Of a stretch of DNA of 64,000 bases, positions 32,975-61,299 are shown piece by piece. The notes beneath the pieces are model-generated. The model had not been told where the DNA came from and ran no database searches. It saw only the letters and a program-made list of their open reading frames with translations. A program made the translations under genes and the position numbers. Positions within the stretch are counted from its first letter, which is position 1. Each line of letters opens with the position of its first letter. This stretch comes from Actinoalloteichus hoggarensis (GTDB lineage: Bacteria > Actinomycetota > Actinomycetes > Mycobacteriales > Pseudonocardiaceae). The DNA is taken from NCBI RefSeq assembly GCF_002234535.1, contig NZ_CP022521.1:3596001-3660000 (forward strand). Reading direction: 5' to 3'.

Positions 32975-35900
32975 GCGTCACCGCCGAACTGCGCCATCTT
33001 CAGCAACTCCTCCGTGTCGAGTTCGTCGATGGAACCGAGGGGCTCGACGGCCCTGTCCTCGCCTGCGGCGAGCTGCCGCAGGACGTCGAGCAGGCCTGCC
33101 TGTCGCAGTCGGGCAGGCGGGATGGCCGCCAGGATCGTCGTGATCTCGTCCTCCTCCGGGTCCGGCCGCGCCCCGACATCGTCGGGTCGCAGCAGGTCCC
33201 GCAGGTGCGCGGCGAGTGCCGCCGGGGTCGGATGGTCGAAGACCAGCGTCGCGGGAAGCCGCAGGCCCGTCTCCCGATTCATCCGATTGCGCAGCTCCAC
33301 GGCGGTCAGCGAGTCGAAGCCCAGGTCCTTGAACGCCGTGTCCGCCGGGACCGTCTCGGTGGACCGGTGCCCGAGGACGGCGGCGGCGGTGGTCCGCACC
33401 AGCCTGATCAGCGTCTGTGCCCGCTCCTCCGGTGTCAGTCCGGCGAGCCGCTGTCCGATCGGTACTCCGTTCGCCGCGCCACGACCGGCGGCCGTCCGTC
33501 GCCGCACGGCGGGGACGAGTTCGCGGACCAGCGACGGGGCAGGCTCCGACATGGCGTGCGTGTCGAGCCGCGCCGTCACCAACGTCGGGCGGCCGACGCC
33601 GATCGCCGCGTCCAGCAGTGCGAGTCCCTCTCGGACGGACATCGGCAGCACCCCGCCTCGGGCCAGCCGCGACCGGTCGGCGTCGGACAGGCCGCCGGTG
33701 AGCTCGCTCGGCGGCGCCCAGTGTCCCCAGGCCAGGGACTGCGCGGGTAGTCCGCGAGCCCGGCGGTGCTGTGCCAGGGCGTCCAGGAAGGTGTTCGCCG
33801 CCGCGTAGTTGGCCTGGCCCGCCGCGCCGAACACGCCGGAGGCCGAGGAGAAGGAGACGAAGGCGGACACCTCGCCCACCAGTTCATGCAGATGCCAGGC
33901 GGCGTCGACCTTCGGGGCGAAGACGGTGTGCACCCGGTCGGGGGTGAGGGCGGCGAGCACGCCGTCGTCGAGCACGCCCGCGGCGTGGACGACGGCGGCC
34001 ACGGGGTGTTCGGCCAGCAACGCCGCGAGCTCCGCACGGTCGGCGACGTCACACGCCGCCACCTCGACGGAGGCGCCCAGCCCGGTCAGCTCGTCGGACA
34101 GTGCCGCCGCGCCGGGTGCGGCGGACCCGCGTCGGCTGGTCAGCAGGAGACTGCGGACGCCGTGTTCGACGACGAGGTGGCGTGCCACGGCGGCGCCGAG
34201 GGTGCCCGTCCCCCCGGTGATCAGCGTCGTGCCGTCGGTGTCCCACGGCGTCGATTCGGCGATGTCGGGGGCGGCCGGGCCGGTGCGGTCCGGGGGCTCG
34301 GCGATGAGTCGGGCGGCCAGCACCCGACCCGCCCGCACGTTCAGCTGGGGTTCGTCGGAGGTGAGGGCGGCGGGCAGCAGGGCGGCGGCCTCGGCGTCGT
34401 CGTCGAGGTCGACGAGCACGATGCGGTCCGGGTGCTCGGTCTGCGCCGATCGCACGAGCCCCCAGACGGCGGCTCCGGCGAGGTCCGCACCGTGCTCGAC
34501 GGCGCCCCGGGTGACCACGACGAGGCGGGTGTCGGCCCATCGTTCGTCGGCCGACCACTCCTGGAGGACGGCGAGCACACGCAGCACCGCCGCCCGCGCC
34601 GCGACGGGCGGCGGGGGCGAGTCGGCGGATTCCGCGGGCAGGCAGGACAGCACGATCGTGTCGGGCGTGGGCTCCGACGCGGGGACCGAGCCCCGCCAGG
34701 CCGCGAGGTCGACATGTGCGGTGACGCCCGCGAGAGCGGCCAAGGGCTTGGCCTCCGCGCCGCCGAGGACCGCCCATCGGTCGCAGCGTGCGTCGTCGTC
34801 GATCGGCACGGGCCGCCAGTCGAGCCGGAACAGCCCGTCGTGCCGTGTCGTCTCGGCGAGTCGGCCGACATCGACGGTCCGCAGTCGCACCGACGCCACG
34901 GCCGCGACGGGGGTGCCGGTCGGGTCCGCGACGTCGAGGGACAGCTCGTTCTCGCCGGTCGCCCGCAGTCGTACGCGCAGGGCAGAGGCGCCGCCCGCGA
35001 ACAGGGTCACGCCGCTCCAGGTGAACGGCAGCAGGATCTCGGTGGTCGCCCGCGGGCGCAGACCCGCGACATGCAGGGCCGCGTCGAGCAGCGCCGGGTG
35101 CACGCCGAACCGGCGCGCCGGGCCGTCCGCGCCGCTCGGCAGCTCCACCTCGGCGAAGAGTTCGTCGTCGTGACGCCAGGCGCGCCGCAGGCCTCGGAAC
35201 ATCGGGCCGTACTCGTAGCCGGTGGCGGCCAGGCCGTCGTAGAACTCGGACACGTCGACGTGCTCCGCGTCGGCGGGCGGCCACTGGCGCAGGTCCGGCC
35301 CGGTCTCGGCGGACATCGGCCGAAGGTGTCCCGTCGCGTGGCACACCCAGTCGCGTGCGCCTGCGGCACGGGAGTGCACGGCGACCGCGCGGATCGCGGC
35401 GGCGTCGGGTTCGCCGACGGTGACCTGGAGCCGCACCCCGCCCCGGTCGGGCAGTGTCAACGGCGCGTGCAGCGTCAGTTCGTCGACGACTCCGGCACCG
35501 ACCTCGTCGCCTGCGCGGACGGCGAGTTCGACGAAGGCGGTGCCGGGCAGCAGCACGGTGCCCGCGACGGCGTGATCGCCCAGCCAGGGCTGTTCCTCGA
35601 CGGAGATCTGTCCGGTGAGCACGATGCCGTCCGAGTCGGCGAGCGGGACGACGGCGTGCAGCAGGGGATGTCGCGAGGCGTCCAGACCGGCCGAGGTCAC
35701 ATCGGGCGCCTCGGCCCGGGTGTCGAGCCAGTAGCGTTCGTGTTGGAAGGCGTACGTCGGCAGTTCGACGAGTCGGCCGCCCGTCAGGAACGGTGTGAGG
35801 TCGAGGTCGATGCCGTGGGCGAACAGCTCCCCCGCCGAGGCCAGGAACCGATCCAACCCGCCGTCGTCCCGACGTAAGGTCCCGACGACCAGGACGTTCT

Positions 35901-38900
35901 CGGCCCCGTGTTCCTCGACGACCTCCCCGATCCCATAGGTCAACACCGGATGCGCACTGGACTCCACGAACACGCCGAGACCATCCGACAACAACGACTC
36001 GACCGCCCGATCGAACCGCACCGTCTCCCGCAGATTGTCGAACCAGTACCGCGCGTCCAACGAGGCCGTGTCCTTCGCGGCACCGGTCACCGACGAATAG
36101 AACGGCACCGTCGACGATCGAGGTTCGATCCCGGCGAGGACGTCGAGCAGTTCGTCGCGCAACGCGTCCATCAACACCGAATGCGAGGCGTAATCCACCG
36201 GAATCCACCGCGCCCGCACGTTCCGCGACTCACAGTCGGCCACCAGCTCGGCCAGCGACTGTTCGGAACCGGACACCACCACCGAGGCGGGACCGTTCAC
36301 GGCCGCCAACGACACCCCGGCGGGCAGCAGATCCACCACCTCGGCGGCGGGCAGGCCCACCGACACCATGCCCCCACCACCACCCAGACCCGCGATCAAC
36401 CGACTCCGCGACACCACGATCCGCGCGCCGTCCCGCAGACTCAAACCCCCCGACACCACCGCCGCCGCGATCTCACCCTGCGAATGCCCCACCACCGCAG
36501 CAGGAACCACCCCCACCGAACGCCACAATTCGGCCAGAGACACCATCACCGCGAACAACACCGGCTGCACCACATCAACCCGCGACAACGCAGCCTCATC
36601 CGACAACACATCAGGCAACGACCAGTCCACGAACTCCGACAAAGCCTCCCCACACTCACCCAGCCGAGCGGCGAAGACAGGCGACACCGCCGCCAACCCC
36701 ACCGCCATCCCCACCCACTGCGAACCCTGACCCGGAAACACCAACACCACACCCGAATCGGCCGGGCGGCCTCCCACAGGCAGCACGCCCGAGACGACGT
36801 CGGCGAGTCCCGGCAGGAAGTCGTCCAGACGGGAACCGGAGATCAGGACGCGGTGGTCGAGCAGGGCGCGGCTCGCCAGCGACGCGCCGACGTCCACCGG
36901 GCGCAGTGCGGGCCGGTCCCGGACGAAGTCGGCCAGTCGGACGGCCTGCGCGCGCAACGCGGGCGCCGACCGCGCCGACAGCACCCACGGGACGGCCGTG
37001 CCGGACGTGGATTCGACCGGATCCTCCGACCGTTCCGCGACGGGGGCCGCCTCCAGGACCACGTGCGCGTTCGTCCCGCTCACTCCGAAGGACGACACGC
37101 CCGCCCGGCGAGGTCTGCCCGAGTCGGGCCACCGCACCGCCTCGGTGGCCAGCTCGACGGCGCCCGACGACCAGTCCACGTGCGGGGTCGGTTCCTCCAC
37201 GTGCAGGGTCTTGGGCACGATGCCGTGCCGCATCGCCAACACCATCTTGATCACGCTCGCCACCCCGCCCGGAGCCTGGGTGTGGCCGAGGTTGGACTTC
37301 ACCGAGCCCAGCAGCAGCGGTCTGGGCCGGTCCTGTCCGTAGGCGGCCAGCAGGGCGGACGCCTCGATGGGGTCGCCGAGGCGGGTGCCGGTGCCGTGCG
37401 CCTCCACGACGTCGACGTCGGCGGCGGACAGCCCCGCGTCGGCCAGCGCGCGGCGGATCACCCGTTGCTGCGCGGGGCCGCTCGGCGCGGACAGCCCGTT
37501 GGACGCGCCGTCCTGGTTGAGGGCCGAGCCGCGCACCACGGCGAGCACCGTGTGCCCGCGGCGCCGCGCGTCGGACAGTCGTTCCAACAGCAGCAGGGCG
37601 GTGCCCTCCGACCAGACGGTGCCGTCCGCGTCGGCCGCGAAGGACTTGCAGCGACCGTCCGGCGCCAGGCCGCCCTGCTTGGAGAACTCGACGAACGCCC
37701 GAGGGGTGAACATCGCCGTCACGCCGCCGGTGATCGCCAGGGAGCAGTCGCCCGACCGCAACGCGCGGATCGCATGGTGCATCGCCACGAGCGAGGAGGA
37801 ACAGGCCGTGTCGACGGTGATCGCGGGCCCCTCCAGGCCGAAGGCGTAGGCCACCCGGCCCGAGACGACGCTGCCCGCGTTGCCGATCAGCAGGTGCCCT
37901 GCGACCTCCTCGGGGATGTCGCGGATTCCGACGGTGTAGTCCTGACCGTTGTTGCCGATGAACACGCCGGTGTCCGAACCGCGCAGCGTGGCGGGGTCGA
38001 GGCCCGCACGTTCGAACAGCTCCCACGAGGTTTCCAGCAGCTGGCGCTGCTGTGGGTCCATTCCGGTCGCCTCGCGCGGCGAGATCCCGAAGAACGCGGC
38101 GTCGAAGTGCGCCACGTCGCGGAGGAAGCCGCCTCGACGGGTGACCGTCGTGCCGGGACGATCGGGGTCCGGGTCGTGCAGGCGCGCCAGGTCCCAGCCT
38201 CGGTCGGTGGGGAACTCCGACATCACGTCGGCCTCGGCGAGCAGGAGTCGCCACAGGTCGTCCGGGGAGTCGACATCGCCGGGGAATCGACAGGTCATGC
38301 CGACGATCACGACCGGGTCGTCGGCCGCAGCGGCCGTGGTCTCGACAGGCCGCTCCGGCTCCGCCCCGCCGAACAGCACGGTCACGACGTGATCGGCCAG
38401 CGCGGTGGCGTTCGGGTGGTCGAACACCACGGTCGTCGGCAGTGACACGCCGATCGCCGAGGTCAGCTGATTACGCAGCTCGACCGCCGTGAGCGAGTCG
38501 AAGCCGAGCTCCTTGAACGCGCGGGACGGCGAGACGGCGTCGGCGGAGCGGTGGCCGAGGACGGCGGCGGTCTGCGCGAGGACGAGGTCCCGCACCGCCG
38601 CGCGTCGTTCGGCCGTTCCCAGCGCGGCCAGCGTCGCCGCGAGGCCGGACGGCGCGGCGTCGGCGCGGGTCTCGGCGGCGCGCGGTTCGGGCAGGTCGGC
38701 CAGCAGCGGGCTCGGCCGCGCGACCGTGAACTGGGGGGCGAACCGCGCCCAGTCGATGTCGGCGACGGTCACCGTGGTCTCGTCGCCGTCGAGCGCCGCG
38801 TGCAGGGCCGCCACGGCGAGTTCCGGCGCGAGGGGCCGCAGTCCCCATCTGCTGAGCAGGTCGCCTGCCTCGCCGCCTGCCATGCCCGCGCCGCCGCCCC

Positions 38901-41900
38901 AGAATCCCCAGGCCACCGACGTCGTCGGGCGTCCCTGGGCACGTCGGCACTCGGCGAGCCCGTCGAGCTGGGCGTTGGCCGCCGCGTAGGCACCTTGGCC
39001 GCTGCCGCCCCAGATCCCCGCTCCGGAGGAGAACAGCACGAAGGCCGAGAGCTCGCGGTTCCGGGTCAGCTCGTCGAGGTTCCGCGCGCCGGTGACCTTG
39101 GCACGCAGCAGCTCCGCCAGGTGGTCGGGGGTGATGTCGTCGATCGACGCCGTGTCTCCGACGCCCGCGGTGTGGAAGACGGCGGACACCGGGTGCTCCG
39201 CGAGCAGCGCCGCCACCTTGTCGCGGTCGGCGACGTCGCAGGCGGCGATGGTGATCCGACCGCCGATCCCCTCCAGCTCGGCTCGGAGGTCCGACGCGCC
39301 CGGCGCCTGGTCGCCCCGTCGGCTGGTCAGCACGACGTGCTCCGCTCCGGCACCGATCAGCCACCGTGCCACGTGGGCGCCGACTCCGCCCGTGCCCCCG
39401 GTGACCAGGACGGTGCCGTCGGGCCGCCAGGCCCGGCGCGACGCCGGACGCCCCGCGTGGCGGAGCCTGCGGGCGAACACCCCGGCGGCACGCACCGCCA
39501 GCTGATCCTCGCCGTCGGCGCGGGTGAGCGACTGGATCAGCCGCGTGATCCCCCGGTCGTCGACCTGCGGGGGGAGGTCGATCAGCCCGCCCCAGCGTCG
39601 GGGATGCTCCAGCGCCACGACACGGCCGAGTCCCCAGGCCCCGGCCTGGGTCGGCGACGACGGCGACCCGTCGGCGGCGACGTCGACGGCGACGGCGCCG
39701 CCGGTGACCCACCACAGTGGAGCGTCGGTCGCCAGGTCGCCGAGCGCCTGGACCAGGGCGACGGAGGCGGCGAGACCGCGAGAGACGTCGGCCAGGACGG
39801 GGTGAGGTCCATCGTCCTGGGCCAGCAGGGACACGATCCCCGTCAGGTCCGGGCCCGCCGCCGCACGCAGCTGCTCCACCAGGGCGACGCGATCCGCGGC
39901 GGCGACGTCGACACGGAGCACCGTCACGTCGGCGCCCCGCTCGGCCAGGGCCGCCGCGGTCGGCTCCCCCGCGGGCCCCGTGAGCAGCAGCCACCGGCCG
40001 TCGAGCGTCTCGGAGCCGTTCGCGGCCACCGGCGACCAGCCGACGTCGTAGCGCCACTCGTGCGCGGCGCGGCGGTCCTGATCTCGGCGCCGCCAGGCCG
40101 CCAGCGCGGGCACGATGTCGGAGAGCCCGCCCTCGGCGACGTCCAACGCCGCCGACAGCGCCGGCAGATCCCCGGCCTCCACCGCGGCCCAGAACTCCGA
40201 GTCGACGGCCTCGCCCCCGGTCGCGGGCTCACTGGTCACGTCGAGCCAGAAGCGTTCGCGGGCGAAGGCGTAGGTCGGCAGCTCCACCTTCCGCGCGCCG
40301 TCCCGCACCGGCCAGTCGACGGGCACGCCCCGCACGTGTGCCTCGGCCAATGAGACGAGGAGACGGGACTCGCCGCCGTCGTCGCGGCGCAGGGTCCCCA
40401 CGGTGACCACGGGCGTGTCGGCGCCCTGGGCCGTCTCCTGCACGCCCGCGACGAGCACGGGATGCGCGCTGGCCTCGATGAACGTCTGATGTCCCGTGGC
40501 GAACAGCGCACGCAGCGCGCCGACGAAGTCGATGGGCAGTCGGGCGTTCCGATACCAGTACTCGGGGGTCAGCTCCGCGGTGTCGAGCTCGCCGCCGGTC
40601 ACCGTCGAGTAGAAGGGGATGTCGCCGGAGCGTGGCGTGATCCCGTCGAGAAGCTCCAGCAGCGTGTCACGCAGCGGGTCCACCTGGGCGCAGTGCGACG
40701 CCACGGTGGCGGGCACGATCCTCGCCCGTACCCCCTCGGCCACCAGTTCGGCGACCAGTTCCTCCAGTGCGTCGACCGCGCCCGCGACGGCGGAGGAACG
40801 GGGGCCGTTCATGCCGGACACCTCCAGGCGTCCGTCCCACCGCGCGAGCCGTCGCCGCAGGTCGGCCTCGGACATCGCCACCGAGGCCACCGCGCCGTTG
40901 CCGACGAGCCGTCGGGCGAAGAGCCTGCTCCGCAGCACGACGACCTTCATCGCGTCGTCCAGGGAGAGCGCGCCCGCCACGTACGCCGCGGCGATCTCGC
41001 CCTGGCTGTGGCCGACCACGGCCGCCGGGTGCACTCCGCGGTCCCGCCACAGGCGGGCGAGGGAGATCATCACGGCGAACAGCGCGGGCTGGACGACGTC
41101 GATCCGCTCGTACCCGGGGGCGCCGGGAGCACCGCGCAGCACATCGGTGAGCGACCAGTCCACGAGCGGGGCCAGTGCCCGCTCGCACTCGGCGATCGCG
41201 GCACGGAACACGGGTGCGGTGTCGAGCAGCGCCACGCCCATGCCCGGCCACTGCGCGCCCTGACCGGGGAAGACGAAGACCGTTCTGCCCTCGACGTCGG
41301 CGACGCCTGCGATCACGCCCGGTGCGGGGCTGCCCTGCCGGAGGGCGTCGAGGCCCGCGAGCAGCTCCGCCCGGTCCCGACCGACCGCCACCGCTCGGTG
41401 CTCGAACGTCGACCGCGTCGTCGCCAGGGAGTACGCGACGTCGGCGGCCCGCAGGTCGGGTCGGGCGGTGACGTGGGCCGACAGTCTGCCTGCCTGGGCC
41501 CGGAGCGCGGCGGCCGACTTCGCCGAGATCAGCCACGAGATCGCCTTGTCAGAGGACGGCGTCTCCGCCGGCCCGCCCGTCGCGTTCTCCGGATCGGCCG
41601 GGGACGACGCTTCCGCGTCGGCCGCCGGGTCGGCCGGCGCGGGCGCCTCCTCCAGGATCACGTGGGCGTTGGTTCCCGAGATCCCGAAGGACGAGACGCC
41701 CGCCCGCCGCGCACCCGAGGACTCCCACGTGACGGCCTCGGATGCCAGCTCCACCGTGCCCGCCGACCAGTCCACGTGCGGGGTCGGCACGTCGACGTGC
41801 AGGGTCCGCGGGACGGTCCCGTGTCGCATGCCGAGCACCATCTTGAGGACGCCCGCGATCCCGGCCGCGGCCTGGGTGTGCCCGAGGTTCGACTTCACCG

Positions 41901-43014
41901 AGCCGAGCAGCAGCGGCCGCGGCCGGTCCTGGCCGTAGGTCGCGATGATCGCCTGTGCCTCGATCGGGTCGCCCAGCCGGGTGCCGGTGCCGTGCGCCTC
42001 CACCACGTCGACCTCGGCGGCCGTCACCCCGGCCGAGGTCAACGCCTGCCGGATCACTCGCTGCTGCGCGGGCCCGTTCGGCGCGGTGAGTCCGTTGGAG
42101 GCCCCGTCCTGGTTGATCGCGGAGCCCCGCACCACCGCCAGCACCGAGTGCCCGCGCCTGCGAGCGTCCGACAGGCGTTCCACCAGGACGAGGCCGACGC
42201 CCTCGGAGAAGCCCGCCCCGTCGGACCGGCCCGCGAAGGGCTTGCAGCGGCCGTCGGGCGCAAGTCCGCCCTGGCGGGAGAACTCGGCGAAGACGTCGGG
42301 GGTGGACATCACGGAGACGCCGCCCGCGATCGCCATCGAGCATTCGCCCGCCCGCACGGCCTGCGTCGCCAGGTGCAACGCCACCAGCGAGGACGAACAA
42401 GCCGTGTCCACGGTCACCGCCGGGCCCTCCAGGCCCAACGTGTAGGCGACCCGCCCGGAGGCCACGCTGCCCGCGTTGCCGTTGCCGACGTAGCCCTCCA
42501 GGTCCTCGGGCAGTCCGTTCAGCCGCGCCGCGTAGTCGTGGTGCATCAACCCCACGAAGACCCCGGTCGCGCTGCCGCGCAGTGACTCCGCGTCGATGCC
42601 CGCGCGTTCGACGACCTCCCACGACGCCTCCAGCAGCAGTCGCTGCTGCGGGTCCATCGCCAGCGCCTCCCGCGGCGAGATCCCGAAGAACTCGGCGTCG
42701 AAGTCGGCCACGTCGTACAGGAAGCCGCCCTCACGGGCGTGGACGGTCCCCGATCGGTCGGAGCCGGGCGCGTACCGGCTCTCGACGTCCCAGCCTCGGT
42801 CGGCGGGGAAACCGGAGATCACGTCGCCGCCCGCCGCGAGCACGTCCCACAGGTCCTCGGGGGACTCGATGCCGCCGGGGAACCGACAGGCCATGCCGAC
42901 GATCGCGATCGGCTCCCCCGCCGCCTCCTCCAGCTGGTACAGGCGCTCGCTCGTGTCGTGCAGCTCGGCCGTCACGCGCTTGAGGTATTCGCGCAGTTTC
43001 GCTTCGTTCGACAT
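32971..43014 (-). CDS. Type I PKS, modules 4 and 5
   Basis: A 3347-residue bimodular PKS. N-terminal docking coiled coil (1-33). Module 4: KS (Cys206), AT (Ser670 in GHSQGE; specificity motif VASH at Val771), KR (near residue 1200, no LDD, Trp in [10 protein letters not shown], so A-type), ACP (Ser1507). Module 5: KS (Cys1738), AT with YASH (Tyr2275; methylmalonyl-CoA), DH (His2481, [10 protein letters not shown]), KR (near 2930, LDD), ACP (Ser3235), and a C-terminal docking helix. Module 4 keeps a hydroxyl (predicted C11-OH, the site glycosylated in fidaxomicin) and its unusual AT is the best candidate for ethylmalonyl-CoA from the ccr gene. Module 5 makes the C8 alkene. Leu2380 is TTA (35875-35877). 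The gene follows the first PKS gene by 26 nt. Confidence 0.96.
35867..36285 (-). repeat. 419-bp methylmalonyl-AT segment shared with module 3, copy in module 5
   Basis: Identical to 45853-46271 (offset 9986). It codes for the C-terminal part of the AT including YASH and the VGTLRR segment with its TTA codon. Related, slightly diverged versions occur in modules 2 and 8. Confidence 0.8.
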
Positions 43015-43040
43015 CTAGGAGAAACCCCCAGGGCATGTGG

Positions 43041-59639
<16,599 letters not shown>

Positions 59640-60303
59640 CGTGTTCTGCGCTCCTTCTCCCCGCACCGGTCACCGCGAACAACGAGTGAGCCCATTCGAC
59701 TGCGGACAGCACGAACGGCAATGGTCGCGCTCAGTCACGCCAGAGTTGCACAGAAGGACGGGACCGAGTACCCCTGTCCAGAACCCCTAGGCCTCTCACC
59801 AGGGCCTTCGCCGCCGCCGGGCTACGGTGGAAGATCAACGGAATACCGGTGCGTCACCCTGTCGGCGTGGTGTTTCGTCAGCCGGTCGCGGACCCTCGGT
59901 GACCGGTTCGGCCCCCTGCTCCGCAAGCCGAGGCCGTGCATCCCGGAACGGGGTGGCCACGGCGGGACGGCGCACCGCCGGAGGCCCCGCCACCAGACGC
60001 GCCGCCACCGGGCGGCCGCGCCGTCCGACTGCCGCGTCCCGAGTCCCGGTGCCCGCGATCGGGCGAACGGGCGCCGCCCGACCATCCGCCGGTGCACGGG
60101 AGGCACCGGCGAACAGGACATCGGGTCCGCCCGCTCATCGCTCCGCTCGTCGCGCCGAGCGACCGCCGGTCGACGGCCAGGCTGTCGAGTCCCGAGCATC
60201 CGGGCAGTGCCGCTCCCCGCCGGAAGGCGGCCTTCCTCACCGGACAGCCGAAACCGACGATCGAAGCCGCACCACACGGACGACGACGCGAGGAGAACTC
60301 TCG
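59640..60303. other. Divergent region between PKS and Atu4866-domain gene
   Basis: A 664-nt gene-free region at the right edge of the cluster. The PKS-proximal part carries the paired AGGGGT promoter (59742-59788). A plus-strand TACGGT (59821-59826) is a weak -10 candidate for the gene at 60304, but the leader would be long. The rest, 59830-60290, is GC-rich with no recognizable feature beyond the GAGGAG site before 60304. Confidence 0.5.
59742..59788 (-). promoter_or_regulatory. Paired AGGGGT-box promoter of the PKS genes
   Basis: Minus strand: CTAGGGGT (box 59783-59788) and AGGGGT (59770-59775) are 13 nt apart. The nearer box is followed after 22 nt by AACTCT (59742-59747), a TAnnnT -10 with one mismatch, 103 nt before the PKS ATG. 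The layout parallels the SDR-glycosyltransferase promoter. Confidence 0.5.
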
Positions 60304-61269
60304 ATGCGGACACCGGATCACTGCGGGCTCTGGGTGACCGAGGACGGGCGGGTGCGGCATCGGCTGCTGCCCGACGGACGCTACGACGAGGCCAGGGGCG
60401 AGGACGAGCACGCCTACCAGGGCCACTACACGCGGGACGGAGACCACATCGACTACCGGGACGACACCGGCTTCACCGCCGACGGCGACCTCGTCGACGG
60501 CGTCCTGCATCACGCCGGGATGATCCTGTATCGCAGGCCGGACTTCTCACCCGCCGCGGCGGAGGAGATCGAGGCGGCACGGCGGCGGGGACCGCACCGG
60601 CCGCTGTTGCTGACCGGAGCACGCATCCTGACCGGCGATCCGCTTCTCGGCGACATCGAGTCCGGCGACGTCCTCGTCGGCGAGCAGACGATCTACGGCA
60701 TCGGCCCCGGCCTGCTCACCGCCGCCGCCGACGACGACGCCATCGTCGTCGACTGTCGCGACACCGTGATCACCCCGGCCGTCGTCGACCTCTTCGCCCG
60801 GCACGCGCCGCGACCGAGACGGGCCGACGCCCTCGGCACGCTCGTGCCCGGCGGCGAGGCGAACCTGCTCGTCCTGGCCGACGCCGGGACGGCGACGATC
60901 CCGGCGGCCGTCGTCCGTCTGGCGGCGGAGCCCGCCGTCCTCGGCGCCGCCCTCGACAGGGGCGAGATCGTGCACTGGGGCGGCAGGCCGCGCCGAGGCA
61001 GGGAGGCGTCCCCGCCGGCCGCGGTCTGGCAGGTCGATGAACGCCGGGTCGGCACCTGGATCGACGAGACCGGCTTCCTGCATCAGCACCTCGACGCCGA
61101 CGGCAGATACGACGAGACGCGCGGCGGCCGGGAGCACGCCTTCCAGGGCCGGTACCGCATCGACGGCGACCGCATCGACTATCAGGACGACCTGGGCTTC
61201 TGGGCCTTCGGCACCTTCACCGGGGACGTGCTGCATCACGCCGGTTACACCCTGCGCCGCCGCCCCTGA
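60304..61269 (+). CDS. Protein with two Atu4866 domains flanking a barrel-less amidohydrolase sandwich
   Basis: A 321-residue protein with a GAGGAG site before its ATG. Residues 7-78 and 248-320 are two copies of an Atu4866-type small domain (LPDGRYDEARG and DADGRYDETRG; YRDDTGF and YQDDLGF; VLHHAGM and VLHHAGY). Between them, residues 100-165 resemble the N-terminal beta part of the next gene's amidohydrolase (LLTGARILTGDPLLGDIESG against [20 protein letters not shown]), and 177-228 resemble its C-terminal part. The TIM barrel and the HxH metal motif are missing (VDLFARHA in place of VDTHRHAW). It is therefore unlikely to be a hydrolase. It forms an operon with the amidohydrolase 30 nt downstream. 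Function unknown; ligand binding or a regulatory partner of that enzyme is possible. Confidence 0.85.
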   Translation: MRTPDHCGLWVTEDGRVRHRLLPDGRYDEARGEDEHAYQGHYTRDGDHIDYRDDTGFTADGDLVDGVLHHAGMILYRRPDFSPAAAEEIEAARRRGPHRPLLLTGARILTGDPLLGDIESGDVLVGEQTIYGIGPGLLTAAADDDAIVVDCRDTVITPAVVDLFARHAPRPRRADALGTLVPGGEANLLVLADAGTATIPAAVVRLAAEPAVLGAALDRGEIVHWGGRPRRGREASPPAAVWQVDERRVGTWIDETGFLHQHLDADGRYDETRGGREHAFQGRYRIDGDRIDYQDDLGFWAFGTFTGDVLHHAGYTLRRRP

Positions 61270-61299
61270 CACTCCGCGCCGAGAAGAGAGATCGACCCC

